NCBI GenBank assembly: GCA_004556655.1
Contig: SFGF01000010.1
Span: forward strand, 1 to 60,357
Reading direction: 5' to 3'
Length of the DNA: 60,357 nt
Source of the DNA: Lachnospiraceae bacterium
GTDB lineage: Bacteria; Bacillota; Clostridia; Lachnospirales; Lachnospiraceae
In this document: piece after piece, positions 7,644 to 15,933 of the stretch
Layout: every line of letters starts with the position of its first letter
Numbering within the stretch: the stretch's first letter is position 1
Notes under the pieces: generated by a model
The model's database searches: none
Seen by the model: the letters and a program-made list of their open reading frames with translations, nothing else
Told to the model about the DNA's origin: nothing
Made by a program: the position numbers and the translations under genes

Positions 7644-9266
7644 ATGGCTAAAGAAATTAAGTTCGGTGCAGATGCAAGAGCAGCACTGGAAAAAGGTGTA
7701 AATCAGCTGGCTGATACAGTAAGAGTAACATTGGGACCAAAAGGAAGAAATGTTGTACTGGCAAAACCTTATGGTGCTCCGTTGATCACAAATGATGGTG
7801 TTACCATCGCAAAAGAAATTGAACTGGAAGATGGATTTGAAAATATGGGAGCACAGCTGATTCGTGAAGTTGCTTCCAAGACAAATGATGTTGCAGGTGA
7901 TGGTACTACCACAGCAACTGTACTGGCACAGGCAATGGTTAATGAAGGAATGAAAAACCTGGCAGCAGGAGCAAATCCCATCGTTCTGAGAAAAGGTATG
8001 AAGAAAGCAACAGATAAAGCAGTTGAATTGATTGCAGCTATGAGCAAACAGGTTGAAGGAAAAGATCAGATTGCAAGAGTTGCAGCAGTATCTTCAGGAG
8101 ATGAAGAAGTTGGTCAGCTGGTTGCAGATGCAATGGAAAAAGTATCTAAAGACGGTGTAATCACCATTGAAGAGTCCAAAACCATGAAAACAGAACTGGA
8201 TCTGGTAGAAGGTATGCAGTTCGACCGTGGATATATTTCCGCATATATGGCAACAGACACAGAGAAGATGGAAGCAGTGCTGGATAATCCTTATATCCTG
8301 ATTACAGATAAAAAGATTTCCAATATTCAGGAAATTCTGCCGCTTCTGGAACAGATTGTACAGTCTGGTTCAAAACTGCTGATCATTGCAGAAGATATTG
8401 AAGGTGAAGCACTGACAACTTTGATTGTTAACAAACTGAGAGGAACCTTCTCTGTTGCAGCCGTAAAAGCTCCGGGATATGGTGACAGAAGAAAAGAAAT
8501 GCTTCGCGATATCGCAATACTGACAGGTGGACAGGTGATTTCTGATGAGCTTGGTCTGGACTTGAAAGAAGCTACTCTGGATCAGCTGGGACGTGCAAAA
8601 TCCGTAAAAGTACAGAAAGAAAATACAGTAATCGTTGACGGAGAAGGATCTAAAGAAGAAATCAATGCAAGAATCAGTCAGATCAGAAGCCAGATTGAAG
8701 AGACAACATCTGAATTTGATCGCGAAAAACTTCAGGAGAGACTGGCTAAGCTGGCAGGCGGTGTTGCAGTAATCCGTGTAGGCGCAGCAACAGAGACTGA
8801 GATGAAAGAAGCTAAACTGCGTATGGAAGATGCTCTGGCAGCTACAAAAGCAGCAGTAGAAGAGGGAATTATCGCAGGCGGCGGATCTGCTTATGTTCAT
8901 GTAACAAAAGAGCTGCAGAGTCTGGTAGATACTTTGGAAGGTGATGAAAAAACAGGTGCAAAGATTATTATGAAAGCTCTGGAAGCTCCACTGTACCATA
9001 TTGCAGCAAACGCAGGATTGGAAGGATCCGTGATTATCAATAAAGTAAGAGAAGCTGAAGTAGGAACCGGTTTCGATGCATATAGAGAAGAATATGTGGA
9101 TATGGTAAAAGCGGGTATTCTGGATCCGGCAAAGGTAACTAGAAGTGCTTTACAGAATGCAACAAGTGTTGCTTCCACACTGCTGACAACAGAATCTGTT
9201 GTATCTATTATTAAGGAAGATGCACCGGCTGCACCGGCAGGAAATCCTGGAATGGGAATGATGTAA
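7644..9266 (+). CDS. groEL: chaperonin GroEL
   Basis: 540 residues. ATG 7644 gives the family start MAKEIKFGADARAAL with AGGAGG 10 bases upstream; ATG 7635 would sit one base from that site. The ATP-binding block GDGTTTATVLAQ lies near residue 85, and the protein ends in the Gly-Met tail NPGMGMM that projects into the cavity. It forms a 14-mer folding chamber driven by ATP, with GroES as cap. It is 47 bases behind groES in the same operon, with a hairpin after the stop. No unusual residues were noticed. Confidence 0.98.
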   Translation: MAKEIKFGADARAALEKGVNQLADTVRVTLGPKGRNVVLAKPYGAPLITNDGVTIAKEIELEDGFENMGAQLIREVASKTNDVAGDGTTTATVLAQAMVNEGMKNLAAGANPIVLRKGMKKATDKAVELIAAMSKQVEGKDQIARVAAVSSGDEEVGQLVADAMEKVSKDGVITIEESKTMKTELDLVEGMQFDRGYISAYMATDTEKMEAVLDNPYILITDKKISNIQEILPLLEQIVQSGSKLLIIAEDIEGEALTTLIVNKLRGTFSVAAVKAPGYGDRRKEMLRDIAILTGGQVISDELGLDLKEATLDQLGRAKSVKVQKENTVIVDGEGSKEEINARISQIRSQIEETTSEFDREKLQERLAKLAGGVAVIRVGAATETEMKEAKLRMEDALAATKAAVEEGIIAGGGSAYVHVTKELQSLVDTLEGDEKTGAKIIMKALEAPLYHIAANAGLEGSVIINKVREAEVGTGFDAYREEYVDMVKAGILDPAKVTRSALQNATSVASTLLTTESVVSIIKEDAPAAPAGNPGMGMM

Positions 9267-9309
9267 ATATAGATATATAATGTGTGATTGTTCACAAATT
9301 TTTTAGAAA

Positions 9310-9347
9310 AGCAGGAGCCAATCGGATAGACGGTGGCTCCTGTTTGT
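9310..9347 (+). terminator. hairpin after groEL
   Basis: CAGGAGCCA (9312-9320) pairs with TGGCTCCTG (9334-9342) and is followed by TTTGTG. The T run is short, so termination may be partial. Confidence 0.65.
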
Positions 9348-9419
9348 GCTAAAATATTTGTAGTTTGAGTAGTTGTTCTGTACCTTGGATTTACGGAACG
9401 GTATTCGCAGGCATTATGA

Positions 9420-9491
9420 GGTCAAAAGGTTATGCTTTTTCACGCGAGCATGAACAGCATGAACTTTTGACCCTGGTATCATCATATTATA
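9420..9491 (+). repeat. hairpin repeat element, copy 1
   Basis: GGTCAAAAG (9420-9428) pairs with CTTTTGACC (9464-9472), extended by ATGCT/AGCAT; two tandem AGCATGAAC copies lie in the inner part. The tail TGACCCTGGTATCATCATAT closely resembles the tail of the hairpin at 24469-24540. It lies directly upstream of a membrane-protein gene. Confidence 0.6.
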
Positions 9492-9518
9492 AGAATGATA
9501 AAAAAGAAAGGGTACAGA

Positions 9519-10184
9519 ATGGCGGAAAAAAGATATGAAAGTGATTTGACGAGGAAAGAAAAACGGCAGCTCGAATGGGAAAAAATCAAAAGCATGACAT
9601 GGAAAGGCAGAATCTCACATATTTGGGCCTATTATAAACCACATATGGCCGTGGGGATTGCCATTATCTTGGTTTTGTGTGTGATTGGGCAAATGATTTA
9701 TCGATCTCAGTTTGATACGGTATTTTATGCCACAATCCTGAATGGAGGAGCGGGGGATTCAGGAGCGATGGCGGAAGATTTCAAAGAATACATCGGAGAC
9801 AATGACAAATATCATGAGATTACAATTGATTCCAGTATGTTTTTTTCAGGGGATGACAGTCAGGATTATACATCTGTTATGAAGTTTACGACGTTGATCG
9901 GAGCCAGAGAAATAGATGCAGTCATAGCCACAAAAGAGCAATTTGATAAATACATGGAACTGGATGCATTTATTCCAATGGATGAATTGTTGACCGAAGA
10001 GCAGATAGAAATGTATGGAGATGATGTGGGTGAGTATGCCATTCATGTCAGATCCAGTGAGAAACTGGAAGAATTTGGAATGACTCCGGGAGAAGATGCA
10101 TATCTGGCAGTATTTGTTTATACGGAGCAGGTTGATAATGCAAAATTATTTATAAAATACATATGTGAAGGAGGAGAATCATGA
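9519..10184 (+). CDS. single-pass membrane protein of unknown function
   Basis: About 221 residues from ATG 9519, chosen because GAAAGGG lies 6 bases upstream; an in-frame ATG at 9495 has no such site. The N-terminus is highly charged (KEKRQLEWEKIKSM), followed by one membrane segment near residues 44-62 (AVGIAIILVLCVIGQMIY) and an outside domain of about 155 residues. Blocks such as AREIDAVIATKEQFDKYM and AFIPMDELLTEEQI recall solute-binding protein folds, but this is only a resemblance. It overlaps the next gene by 4 bases (ATGA), so the pair is translationally coupled. The function is unknown. Confidence 0.75.
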   Translation: MAEKRYESDLTRKEKRQLEWEKIKSMTWKGRISHIWAYYKPHMAVGIAIILVLCVIGQMIYRSQFDTVFYATILNGGAGDSGAMAEDFKEYIGDNDKYHEITIDSSMFFSGDDSQDYTSVMKFTTLIGAREIDAVIATKEQFDKYMELDAFIPMDELLTEEQIEMYGDDVGEYAIHVRSSEKLEEFGMTPGEDAYLAVFVYTEQVDNAKLFIKYICEGGES

Positions 10185-10693
10185 GTGATTTGTATTTGGA
10201 GGAACTGGTAAAGAAAAAGAGAACCGGGAAGGACTCAGCGCTGCGGATGGGACTGATGGCATTGACGGCTGTCATGGTGGTACTTGCGTTGCTTTCCTGG
10301 AATCTGATCATCATTGTGGCAGCGATTGCGGTCTGTGTGGCAGATATCTTTATTTTCCCGAGATTTAATACAGAATGGGAATATCAGTATGTAAACGGCG
10401 AAGTGGATGTGGACAGAATTCTGAATAAGGCAAAAAGAAAAAGAATCGCGAGCTTTGATATTTCAAATGCAGAGATTCTTGCGCCTGCATCATCTCACCG
10501 ACTGGATTACTATAATAACAATCCGAAAATGAAAGTGTCTGATTATTCATCCCATGATCCGGAGAGAGAAAGAAATGTATATGCCATGATTGTTTCAAAT
10601 GAAGGTCAAATTACTAAGATTTTGTTCGAGCCATCTGAGAAAATGTTAAAAGATTTGCGAACAAAAGCCCCCAGAAAAGTTTTTTTTGATTAA
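10181..10693 (+). CDS. small membrane protein of unknown function
   Basis: 170 residues. The start ATG overlaps the stop of the previous gene, with GGAGGAG upstream. Two close hydrophobic stretches near residues 23-57 (MGLMALTAVMVVLALLSW and IIIVAAIAVCVADIFIF) are followed by a soluble cytoplasmic domain of about 110 residues with EWEYQYVNGEVDVDRILNKAKRKR, a pattern found in uncharacterised Clostridia membrane proteins. It is coupled to the upstream membrane protein and probably works with it. I do not recognise a named family with confidence. Confidence 0.75.
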   Translation: MSDLYLEELVKKKRTGKDSALRMGLMALTAVMVVLALLSWNLIIIVAAIAVCVADIFIFPRFNTEWEYQYVNGEVDVDRILNKAKRKRIASFDISNAEILAPASSHRLDYYNNNPKMKVSDYSSHDPERERNVYAMIVSNEGQITKILFEPSEKMLKDLRTKAPRKVFFD

Positions 10694-10702
10694 GTTTGCT
10701 GA

Positions 10703-10731
10703 TTGACAGCCGGTTTTATTTTTGCTACACT
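10703..10731 (+). promoter_or_regulatory. guaB promoter
   Basis: -35 TTGACA (10703-10708), 17-base spacer, extended -10 TGCTACACT (10723-10731). Confidence 0.85.
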
Positions 10732-10773
10732 AGGGAACAACATAAACATAAGAGTAATGAAAGGAGAACAGAA

Positions 10774-12228
10774 ATGGGTACTATTATTGGTGAAGGAATT
10801 ACTTTTGATGATGTGCTGTTGGTTCCGCAGTATTCTGAAGTGACTCCCAATATGATTGATTTGACTACGCATTTGACGAAAAAAGTAAAACTGAACATTC
10901 CTATGATGAGTGCAGGAATGGATACGGTAACCGAACATCGTATGGCTATCGCAATGGCAAGACAGGGTGGTATCGGAATTATTCACAAGAACATGTCTAT
11001 TGAAGCACAGGCAGACGAAGTGGATAAAGTGAAACGTTCAGAAAACGGAGTCATCACAGACCCATTTTTCTTATCTCCGGAGCATACATTGGAAGATGCG
11101 AACAATCTGATGGCAAAATTCCGGATTTCCGGTGTACCGATTACGGAAGGAAAGAAGCTGGTAGGCATTATTACGAACCGTGATCTGAAGTTCGAAGAAG
11201 ATTTTTCTAAAAAAATCAAAGAATCTATGACTTCTGAGGGGTTGATTACTGCAAAAGAAGGTATTACTCTGGAAGAAGCAAAAACAATTCTGGCAAAGGC
11301 AAGAAAAGAAAAATTGCCGATTGTTGATGATGATTTTAATCTGAAAGGGTTAATCACAATCAAAGATATTGAGAAGCAGATTAAATATCCGTTGTCTGCA
11401 AAAGACGAACGTGGCCGTTTGCTCTGTGGCGCTGCTGTAGGTATTACGGCAAATGTAATGGAGCGTGTTGCTGCGTTGGTAAAGGCTAATGTGGATGTTA
11501 TTGTCATTGATTCTGCTCATGGACATTCCGCCAATATTTTTAGAACACTTAGACAGATTAAAGCAGCATATCCGGATCTGCAGGTGATTGCAGGTAATGT
11601 AGCAACAGGTGCAGCGACAAGAGACCTGATTGAAGCGGGGGCAGATGCTGTAAAGGTAGGTATCGGTCCAGGTTCTATATGTACAACCCGTGTGGTTGCA
11701 GGTATTGGTGTTCCACAGATTACAGCAGTTATGGATTGCTATAATGCAGCAAAAGAATACGGTATTCCGATCATTGCTGATGGCGGTATTAAGTATTCCG
11801 GCGATATGACGAAAGCGATTGCAGCTGGTGCCAATGTCTGCATGATGGGAAGTATTTTTGCGGGATGTGACGAAAGCCCGGGAAGTTTCGAGTTATATCA
11901 GGGAAGAAAATATAAAGTTTATCGTGGTATGGGTTCTATCGCTGCTATGGAAAACGGAAGTAAAGACCGCTATTTCCAGACGGATGCGAAGAAATTGGTG
12001 CCGGAGGGAGTAGAAGGACGTGTAGCATATAAAGGTCATGTGGAAGATACAGTATTCCAGCTGATCGGCGGACTTCGTTCCGGTATGGGATATTGCGGAG
12101 CAAAAGATATTGAGACTTTGAAAGAAACAGGAAAATTTGTTAAAATTTCTGCTGCATCACTGAAAGAATCTCATCCGCATGATATTCATATTACAAAGGA
12201 AGCTCCGAACTATAGTGTAGACGAGTAA
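10774..12228 (+). CDS. guaB: inosine-5'-monophosphate dehydrogenase
   Basis: 484 residues from ATG 10774 after AAAGGAG; the upstream ATG at 10696 lies before the promoter and is rejected. The TIM-barrel IMPDH core is interrupted by a CBS pair near residues 95-205. The catalytic loop GPGSICTTR has the active Cys at residue 303, and the flap region GMGSIAAME is present. It oxidises IMP to XMP with NAD+, the committed step to GMP. It stands alone between its own promoter and terminator; guaA is not adjacent. Confidence 0.98.
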   Translation: MGTIIGEGITFDDVLLVPQYSEVTPNMIDLTTHLTKKVKLNIPMMSAGMDTVTEHRMAIAMARQGGIGIIHKNMSIEAQADEVDKVKRSENGVITDPFFLSPEHTLEDANNLMAKFRISGVPITEGKKLVGIITNRDLKFEEDFSKKIKESMTSEGLITAKEGITLEEAKTILAKARKEKLPIVDDDFNLKGLITIKDIEKQIKYPLSAKDERGRLLCGAAVGITANVMERVAALVKANVDVIVIDSAHGHSANIFRTLRQIKAAYPDLQVIAGNVATGAATRDLIEAGADAVKVGIGPGSICTTRVVAGIGVPQITAVMDCYNAAKEYGIPIIADGGIKYSGDMTKAIAAGANVCMMGSIFAGCDESPGSFELYQGRKYKVYRGMGSIAAMENGSKDRYFQTDAKKLVPEGVEGRVAYKGHVEDTVFQLIGGLRSGMGYCGAKDIETLKETGKFVKISAASLKESHPHDIHITKEAPNYSVDE

Positions 12229-12233
12229 GATAG

Positions 12234-12264
12234 AAAGCGGTTTCTCATTGAGAGACCGCTTTAT
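12234..12264 (+). terminator. guaB terminator
   Basis: AAAGCGGT (12234-12241) pairs with ACCGCTTT (12255-12262) with an inner TCTC/GAGA extension. The T tail is weak. Confidence 0.65.
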
Positions 12265-12296
12265 GCATTTGTATCATTACAAAAGATGGGAGTAGT

Positions 12297-13034
12297 ATGG
12301 GAAATCAAAGAAGACGAGGGGGAAAAAACAACCGCTCTTACAACAGACGATATCGTATGTCCAGACAGAGACGTAAGAGACAGCTCATGAGAAGAGCAGT
12401 GATTGCTCTTACCTGTGCTTTTATATGTATTGTGGCAGCAGTGATATTTTGCAGGAAAATGCTGGTTCCAGAAGATACAGGTATCTATTCGCAGGAGGAA
12501 ATGCAGGGAGAAGAATGGCTCGGTGCGCCTAAGCTGAATGTGGATCTGCTTTCTGTGAATGAATATTCAAGACCGGGGATTGCTCTTGCGCAGGTTCGGG
12601 GAATTGTAATTCATTATACTGCTAATCCGGGAAGCAGCGCAAAGGCAAACAGAGATTATTTTGAAGGATTAAAAGATGCTCAGACGACGAAAGCAAGCAG
12701 CCATTTTATTATAGGGCTTGACGGAGAAATCATTCAGTGTATACCAAGTACGGAAATTTCTTATGCATCAAATGACAGAAATAAGGATACATTATCTATA
12801 GAATGTTGCCATCCGGATGAAACAGGGCAGTTCAATGCGAGTACATATCAGTCAATGGTTGATCTGACGGGATGGCTGTGTCAGCGTTTTGGGCTGACCA
12901 GTCAGGATGTAATTCGTCACTATGATGTTACAGGAAAACTGTGTCCCAAATATTTTGTGGAACATGAGGATGCATGGGAACAGTTCCGGGCAGATGTAGA
13001 TGCAAAAATTGAGGAGATTGAATCATTAAAATAG
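12297..13034 (+). CDS. N-acetylmuramoyl-L-alanine amidase (Amidase_2 family), membrane-anchored
   Basis: 245 residues. The N-terminus is strongly basic (about 32 residues with many Arg), then a membrane anchor near residues 33-52 (AVIALTCAFICIVAAVIF), then an Amidase_2 (type 2, PGRP-like) domain. Zinc ligands are visible as the His in VIHYTAN near residue 106, the His in IRHYDVTGKLCP near residue 206 and the following Cys of that block. It would cut the bond between muramic acid and L-Ala in peptidoglycan outside the membrane. A bare ATG follows GGGAGTAGT. It lies 21 bases before pepF, probably one transcript. The cellular role (growth, division or sporulation) is not shown. Confidence 0.9.
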   Translation: MGNQRRRGGKNNRSYNRRYRMSRQRRKRQLMRRAVIALTCAFICIVAAVIFCRKMLVPEDTGIYSQEEMQGEEWLGAPKLNVDLLSVNEYSRPGIALAQVRGIVIHYTANPGSSAKANRDYFEGLKDAQTTKASSHFIIGLDGEIIQCIPSTEISYASNDRNKDTLSIECCHPDETGQFNASTYQSMVDLTGWLCQRFGLTSQDVIRHYDVTGKLCPKYFVEHEDAWEQFRADVDAKIEEIESLK

Positions 13035-13055
13035 AGAGAAAGGCGGAAGAAAGCG

Positions 13056-14852
13056 ATGGGCGAGATGACAAGGGAAGAGCAAAAAAGGGAAGATTGCTGG
13101 GCGATAGAAGATTTATATTCTTCAGATGAAGTGTGGGAAAAAGATTTTGAGCAGTTTACGGAAGAATTGAAATTATTTTCCCGATATCAGGGGAGGACAG
13201 GGGAAAATGTCAATACCCTGCTTGAAGAGATGAGAGAGATGGACAGGCTGAACTGTCGTTTTGAGAAAATATATGTTTATGCGAATCAGAGATATCATGA
13301 GAATACAGGAAACAGCCGGTATCAGGATTATTCTTCCAGAGCTTCACGACTTGGGATGGAACTGGATCAGGCAATGTCCTTTGTAGAGCCGGAACTGCTG
13401 CAAATCCCGGATGAAAAATGGGAATACTTTTATAAAGAAAACCCGGAATTGGAATTATATAAAAGAAAAATACAGGAATGCCTGCGGATGAAGCCTCATA
13501 TTCTGTCACAGGAGATGGAAGAGGTGTTGGCACAGACAGGAGAAATGGCTCGGGCGCCGCAGAATATCTTTTCTATGTTTCAGAATGCAGATCTGAAATT
13601 CGGAAAGATTACTGTGGATGGAAAGGAAATGGAACTGACGCAGGGTAATTATATTCGTTGTCTGGAGAATAAAGACAGAAATGTGCGCAGACAGGCGTTT
13701 GAACTTTTATATAAGAAATATCAGGAATTTCAAAATACGCTGGCTGCTGTGTATAGCGGCAATCTGGCTCAGGACATCTTCTATTCCAGAGTGAGAAATT
13801 ATCCGTCCTGCCTTGCGATGGCGTTGGATGGCGGCAATATTCCCACGGAGGTATATACTCAGTTGATCGAAGCGGTTCATCATAAGCTCCCGGCTATGTA
13901 TCGGTATATAAAACTCAGGAAAAAAGTACTGGGAGTGGATGAACTCCATATGTATGATGTGTATACACCTTTGGTAGAATCTGTAGATAAAAAGATTACC
14001 TTTGAGGAAGCAAAAGAGATTGTGCTGGAAGGATTACAGGTACTGGGTGAGGACTATACAGCACTTCTTCAGGAAGGATTTTCAAATCGTTGGATCGATG
14101 TATATGAAAATCAGGGAAAACGGGGAGGTGCATATTCCTGGGGGGCTTATGGGACCCATCCCTATGTCCTTTTGAATTATCAGGAAAATCTTAACAATGT
14201 ATTTACTTTGGCACATGAGATGGGACATGCACTGCACAGTTATTATTCGGATCAGGCACAGCCTTATACTTATGCAGGATACCGAATCTTTGTTGCTGAG
14301 GTGGCATCCACCTGCAATGAAGCTCTGTTAATTCATCACCTACTGGAGAAAGCAGAGGATGATAAGGAAAAAGCATATCTTTTGAACTATTTCCTGGATC
14401 AGTTCAAAGGGACAGTCTATCGTCAGACTATGTTTGCAGAGTTTGAATTGCTTGCTCATGATAAAGCTGAGAAAGGAGTAGGAATTACGGCACAGCTTCT
14501 ATCAGATCTATATTATGAACTAAATCAGAAATATTTTGGCGATGATATGGTCAGTGATCCGGAAATAGCCATGGAATGGGCAAGAATTCCGCATTTTTAT
14601 ACTCCGTTTTATGTATATCAGTATGCTACAGGATTTGCAGCTGCAATTGCCATCAGTGAAAAAATTCTGAGAGGTGAGCCGGGAATTGTGGAAGCGTATA
14701 AAAAGTTTTTGAGCGGTGGAAGCTCTATGGATTGTATTGATTTGTTGAAAATATGTGGTGTGGATATGACAAAAACGGATCCGGTTGAGTCGGCACTTGA
14801 TGTTTTTGAAGAAAGGCTTCAGGAACTTGAAGGCCTTTTGGAAAAATTGTAG
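13056..14852 (+). CDS. pepF: oligoendopeptidase F (M3 family)
   Basis: 598 residues, the usual PepF length. The zinc-binding motif HEMGH lies near residue 387 (TLAHEMGHALHSYYS), with the third ligand Glu expected in VAEVASTCNEALL about 25 residues later. The N-terminal oligopeptidase F domain and FYVYQYATGFAAAIAIS near the C-terminus are typical. It is a cytoplasmic metallopeptidase that cleaves short peptides. There is no signal peptide. It is preceded by GAAAGGCGG and lies 21 bases after the amidase gene. The function is firmly assigned at family level. Confidence 0.95.
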   Translation: MGEMTREEQKREDCWAIEDLYSSDEVWEKDFEQFTEELKLFSRYQGRTGENVNTLLEEMREMDRLNCRFEKIYVYANQRYHENTGNSRYQDYSSRASRLGMELDQAMSFVEPELLQIPDEKWEYFYKENPELELYKRKIQECLRMKPHILSQEMEEVLAQTGEMARAPQNIFSMFQNADLKFGKITVDGKEMELTQGNYIRCLENKDRNVRRQAFELLYKKYQEFQNTLAAVYSGNLAQDIFYSRVRNYPSCLAMALDGGNIPTEVYTQLIEAVHHKLPAMYRYIKLRKKVLGVDELHMYDVYTPLVESVDKKITFEEAKEIVLEGLQVLGEDYTALLQEGFSNRWIDVYENQGKRGGAYSWGAYGTHPYVLLNYQENLNNVFTLAHEMGHALHSYYSDQAQPYTYAGYRIFVAEVASTCNEALLIHHLLEKAEDDKEKAYLLNYFLDQFKGTVYRQTMFAEFELLAHDKAEKGVGITAQLLSDLYYELNQKYFGDDMVSDPEIAMEWARIPHFYTPFYVYQYATGFAAAIAISEKILRGEPGIVEAYKKFLSGGSSMDCIDLLKICGVDMTKTDPVESALDVFEERLQELEGLLEKL

Positions 14853-14871
14853 AAAAAGTTGATAGATTCGG

Positions 14872-14899
14872 TTGCAAAACCAGAAAAACATGTTACAAT
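14872..14899 (+). promoter_or_regulatory. nitroreductase gene promoter
   Basis: -35 TTGCAA (14872-14877), 16-base spacer, extended -10 TGTTACAAT ending at 14899. Confidence 0.65.
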
Positions 14900-14928
14900 A
14901 GTATTACAAAAAAATTAAAGGTGATAAC

Positions 14929-15693
14929 ATGAATTTATTTGAGGCGATTTTTGTACGAAAGTCAGTCCGTAATTATATAAATGATCCATTAACTCCACAG
15001 GTGCTGGAAGATATACTGAAACAATTTGGTGAAATCAAAGGTCTCTTTGGGGGAATTGAGACAGAGCTTGCTATATTTGATAATACAAAGGGAGAGTTTA
15101 AGATGCTGGGTATATTGGGAGTGAAAGCTCCCTATTATCTCATGCTCTATTCTGAAGAAAAAGATCGGGCAATGATGAATGCCGGATATCTGATGGAACA
15201 GCTTTCCCTTTACCTCTGTACGAAAGGATTGGGAAGCTGCTTTGTTGGTAATCCGGTTCTAAAGAAAAAGTATCTGAGACGGGATAATAAAAAGCTTATG
15301 GCAGTTTTGGCTTTTGGAAAAGCGAGAGGCAGTTGCGTCCGGAAGCAGGCTGAAGCCAGAAGACTCAGTCTGAATGAACTTTGTGTTTACAAAGAGACTC
15401 CGCGTCAATGGATGAATCAACTCCTGGAAGCTGCCCGGATGGCTCCGTCCAGTATGAATAGTCAGCCGTGGCGTTTTGTGGTTTTTGACAGCAGAATCCA
15501 TATATTTTCTAAAAAACATGGCAGTGATCGATTGGGACGTTGGGACGAGCTGAATTTTGGTATTATGTTTTCCCATATGATGGTTGTGGCAGAAGAGATA
15601 TGGCTGGATGTGGATCTGATCCGTCTGGAAGAAATCACTCAGAAAAATTTCCCCAATAACCAGTACGTGCTGAGTGCGATTTTGCGGCCGTAA
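14929..15693 (+). CDS. nitroreductase-family protein
   Basis: 254 residues with a two-part nitroreductase layout. The first half begins LFEAIFVRKSVRNY, the usual RRSVR-type FMN-binding start, and the second half has LLEAARMAPSSMNSQPWRFVVF, a second nitroreductase-like motif. LCTKGLGSCFVGNP recalls the putative TM-nitroreductase subfamily. These are FMN proteins that reduce nitro groups or quinones with NAD(P)H, but the substrate cannot be read from the sequence. The start is ATG 14929 with AAAGGTG upstream. It appears monocistronic. Confidence 0.85.
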   Translation: MNLFEAIFVRKSVRNYINDPLTPQVLEDILKQFGEIKGLFGGIETELAIFDNTKGEFKMLGILGVKAPYYLMLYSEEKDRAMMNAGYLMEQLSLYLCTKGLGSCFVGNPVLKKKYLRRDNKKLMAVLAFGKARGSCVRKQAEARRLSLNELCVYKETPRQWMNQLLEAARMAPSSMNSQPWRFVVFDSRIHIFSKKHGSDRLGRWDELNFGIMFSHMMVVAEEIWLDVDLIRLEEITQKNFPNNQYVLSAILRP

Positions 15694-15735
15694 TATTATT
15701 TCGATTAATTGTATCTACAAATTTGAAAATTTCTA

Positions 15736-15764
15736 TTGACAATTACATTATTTTTTAGTATAGT
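15736..15764 (+). promoter_or_regulatory. tRNA-Gly promoter
   Basis: -35 TTGACA (15736-15741), 17-base spacer, -10 TATAGT (15759-15764). Confidence 0.85.
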
Positions 15765-15788
15765 ATCTTTGTTCGAAGGAACAAAGAT
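15765..15788 (+). repeat. perfect hairpin in the tRNA-Gly 5' leader
   Basis: ATCTTTGTTC (15765-15774), loop GAAG, GAACAAAGAT (15779-15788). It starts right at the expected transcription start and ends 2 bases before the mature tRNA. Confidence 0.8.
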
Positions 15789-15790
15789 AT

Positions 15791-15862
15791 GCACGAGTGG
15801 CTCAGTGGTGGAGTATCGCCTTGCCAAGGCGAGGGTCGCGGGTTCGAATCCCGTCTCGTGCT
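15791..15862 (+). tRNA. tRNA-Gly (anticodon GCC)
   Basis: Acceptor arms GCACGAG and CTCGTGC close the cloverleaf. The anticodon loop TTGCCAA gives GCC, and the T arm has GGTTCGAATCC. Discriminator T; CCA is not encoded. A T run follows directly. Confidence 0.97.
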
Positions 15863-15881
15863 TTTTTTATTCCTGAAAAAG

Positions 15882-15929
15882 AAAGCTCCGGGAAACTTTT
15901 TGGACTTAGGTTTTCCCGGAGCTTTTTAT
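15882..15929. terminator. bidirectional terminator between tRNA-Gly and the M18 peptidase gene
   Basis: AAAGCTCCGGGAAA pairs with TTTCCCGGAGCTTT; T runs flank it on both strands, and genes converge here. Confidence 0.85.
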
Positions 15930-15933
15930 ACTA

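Noticed and set aside
8370..8999. 209-residue frame antisense to groEL
   Set aside because: Shadow of a conserved gene; composition is not protein-like and no start signal is present.
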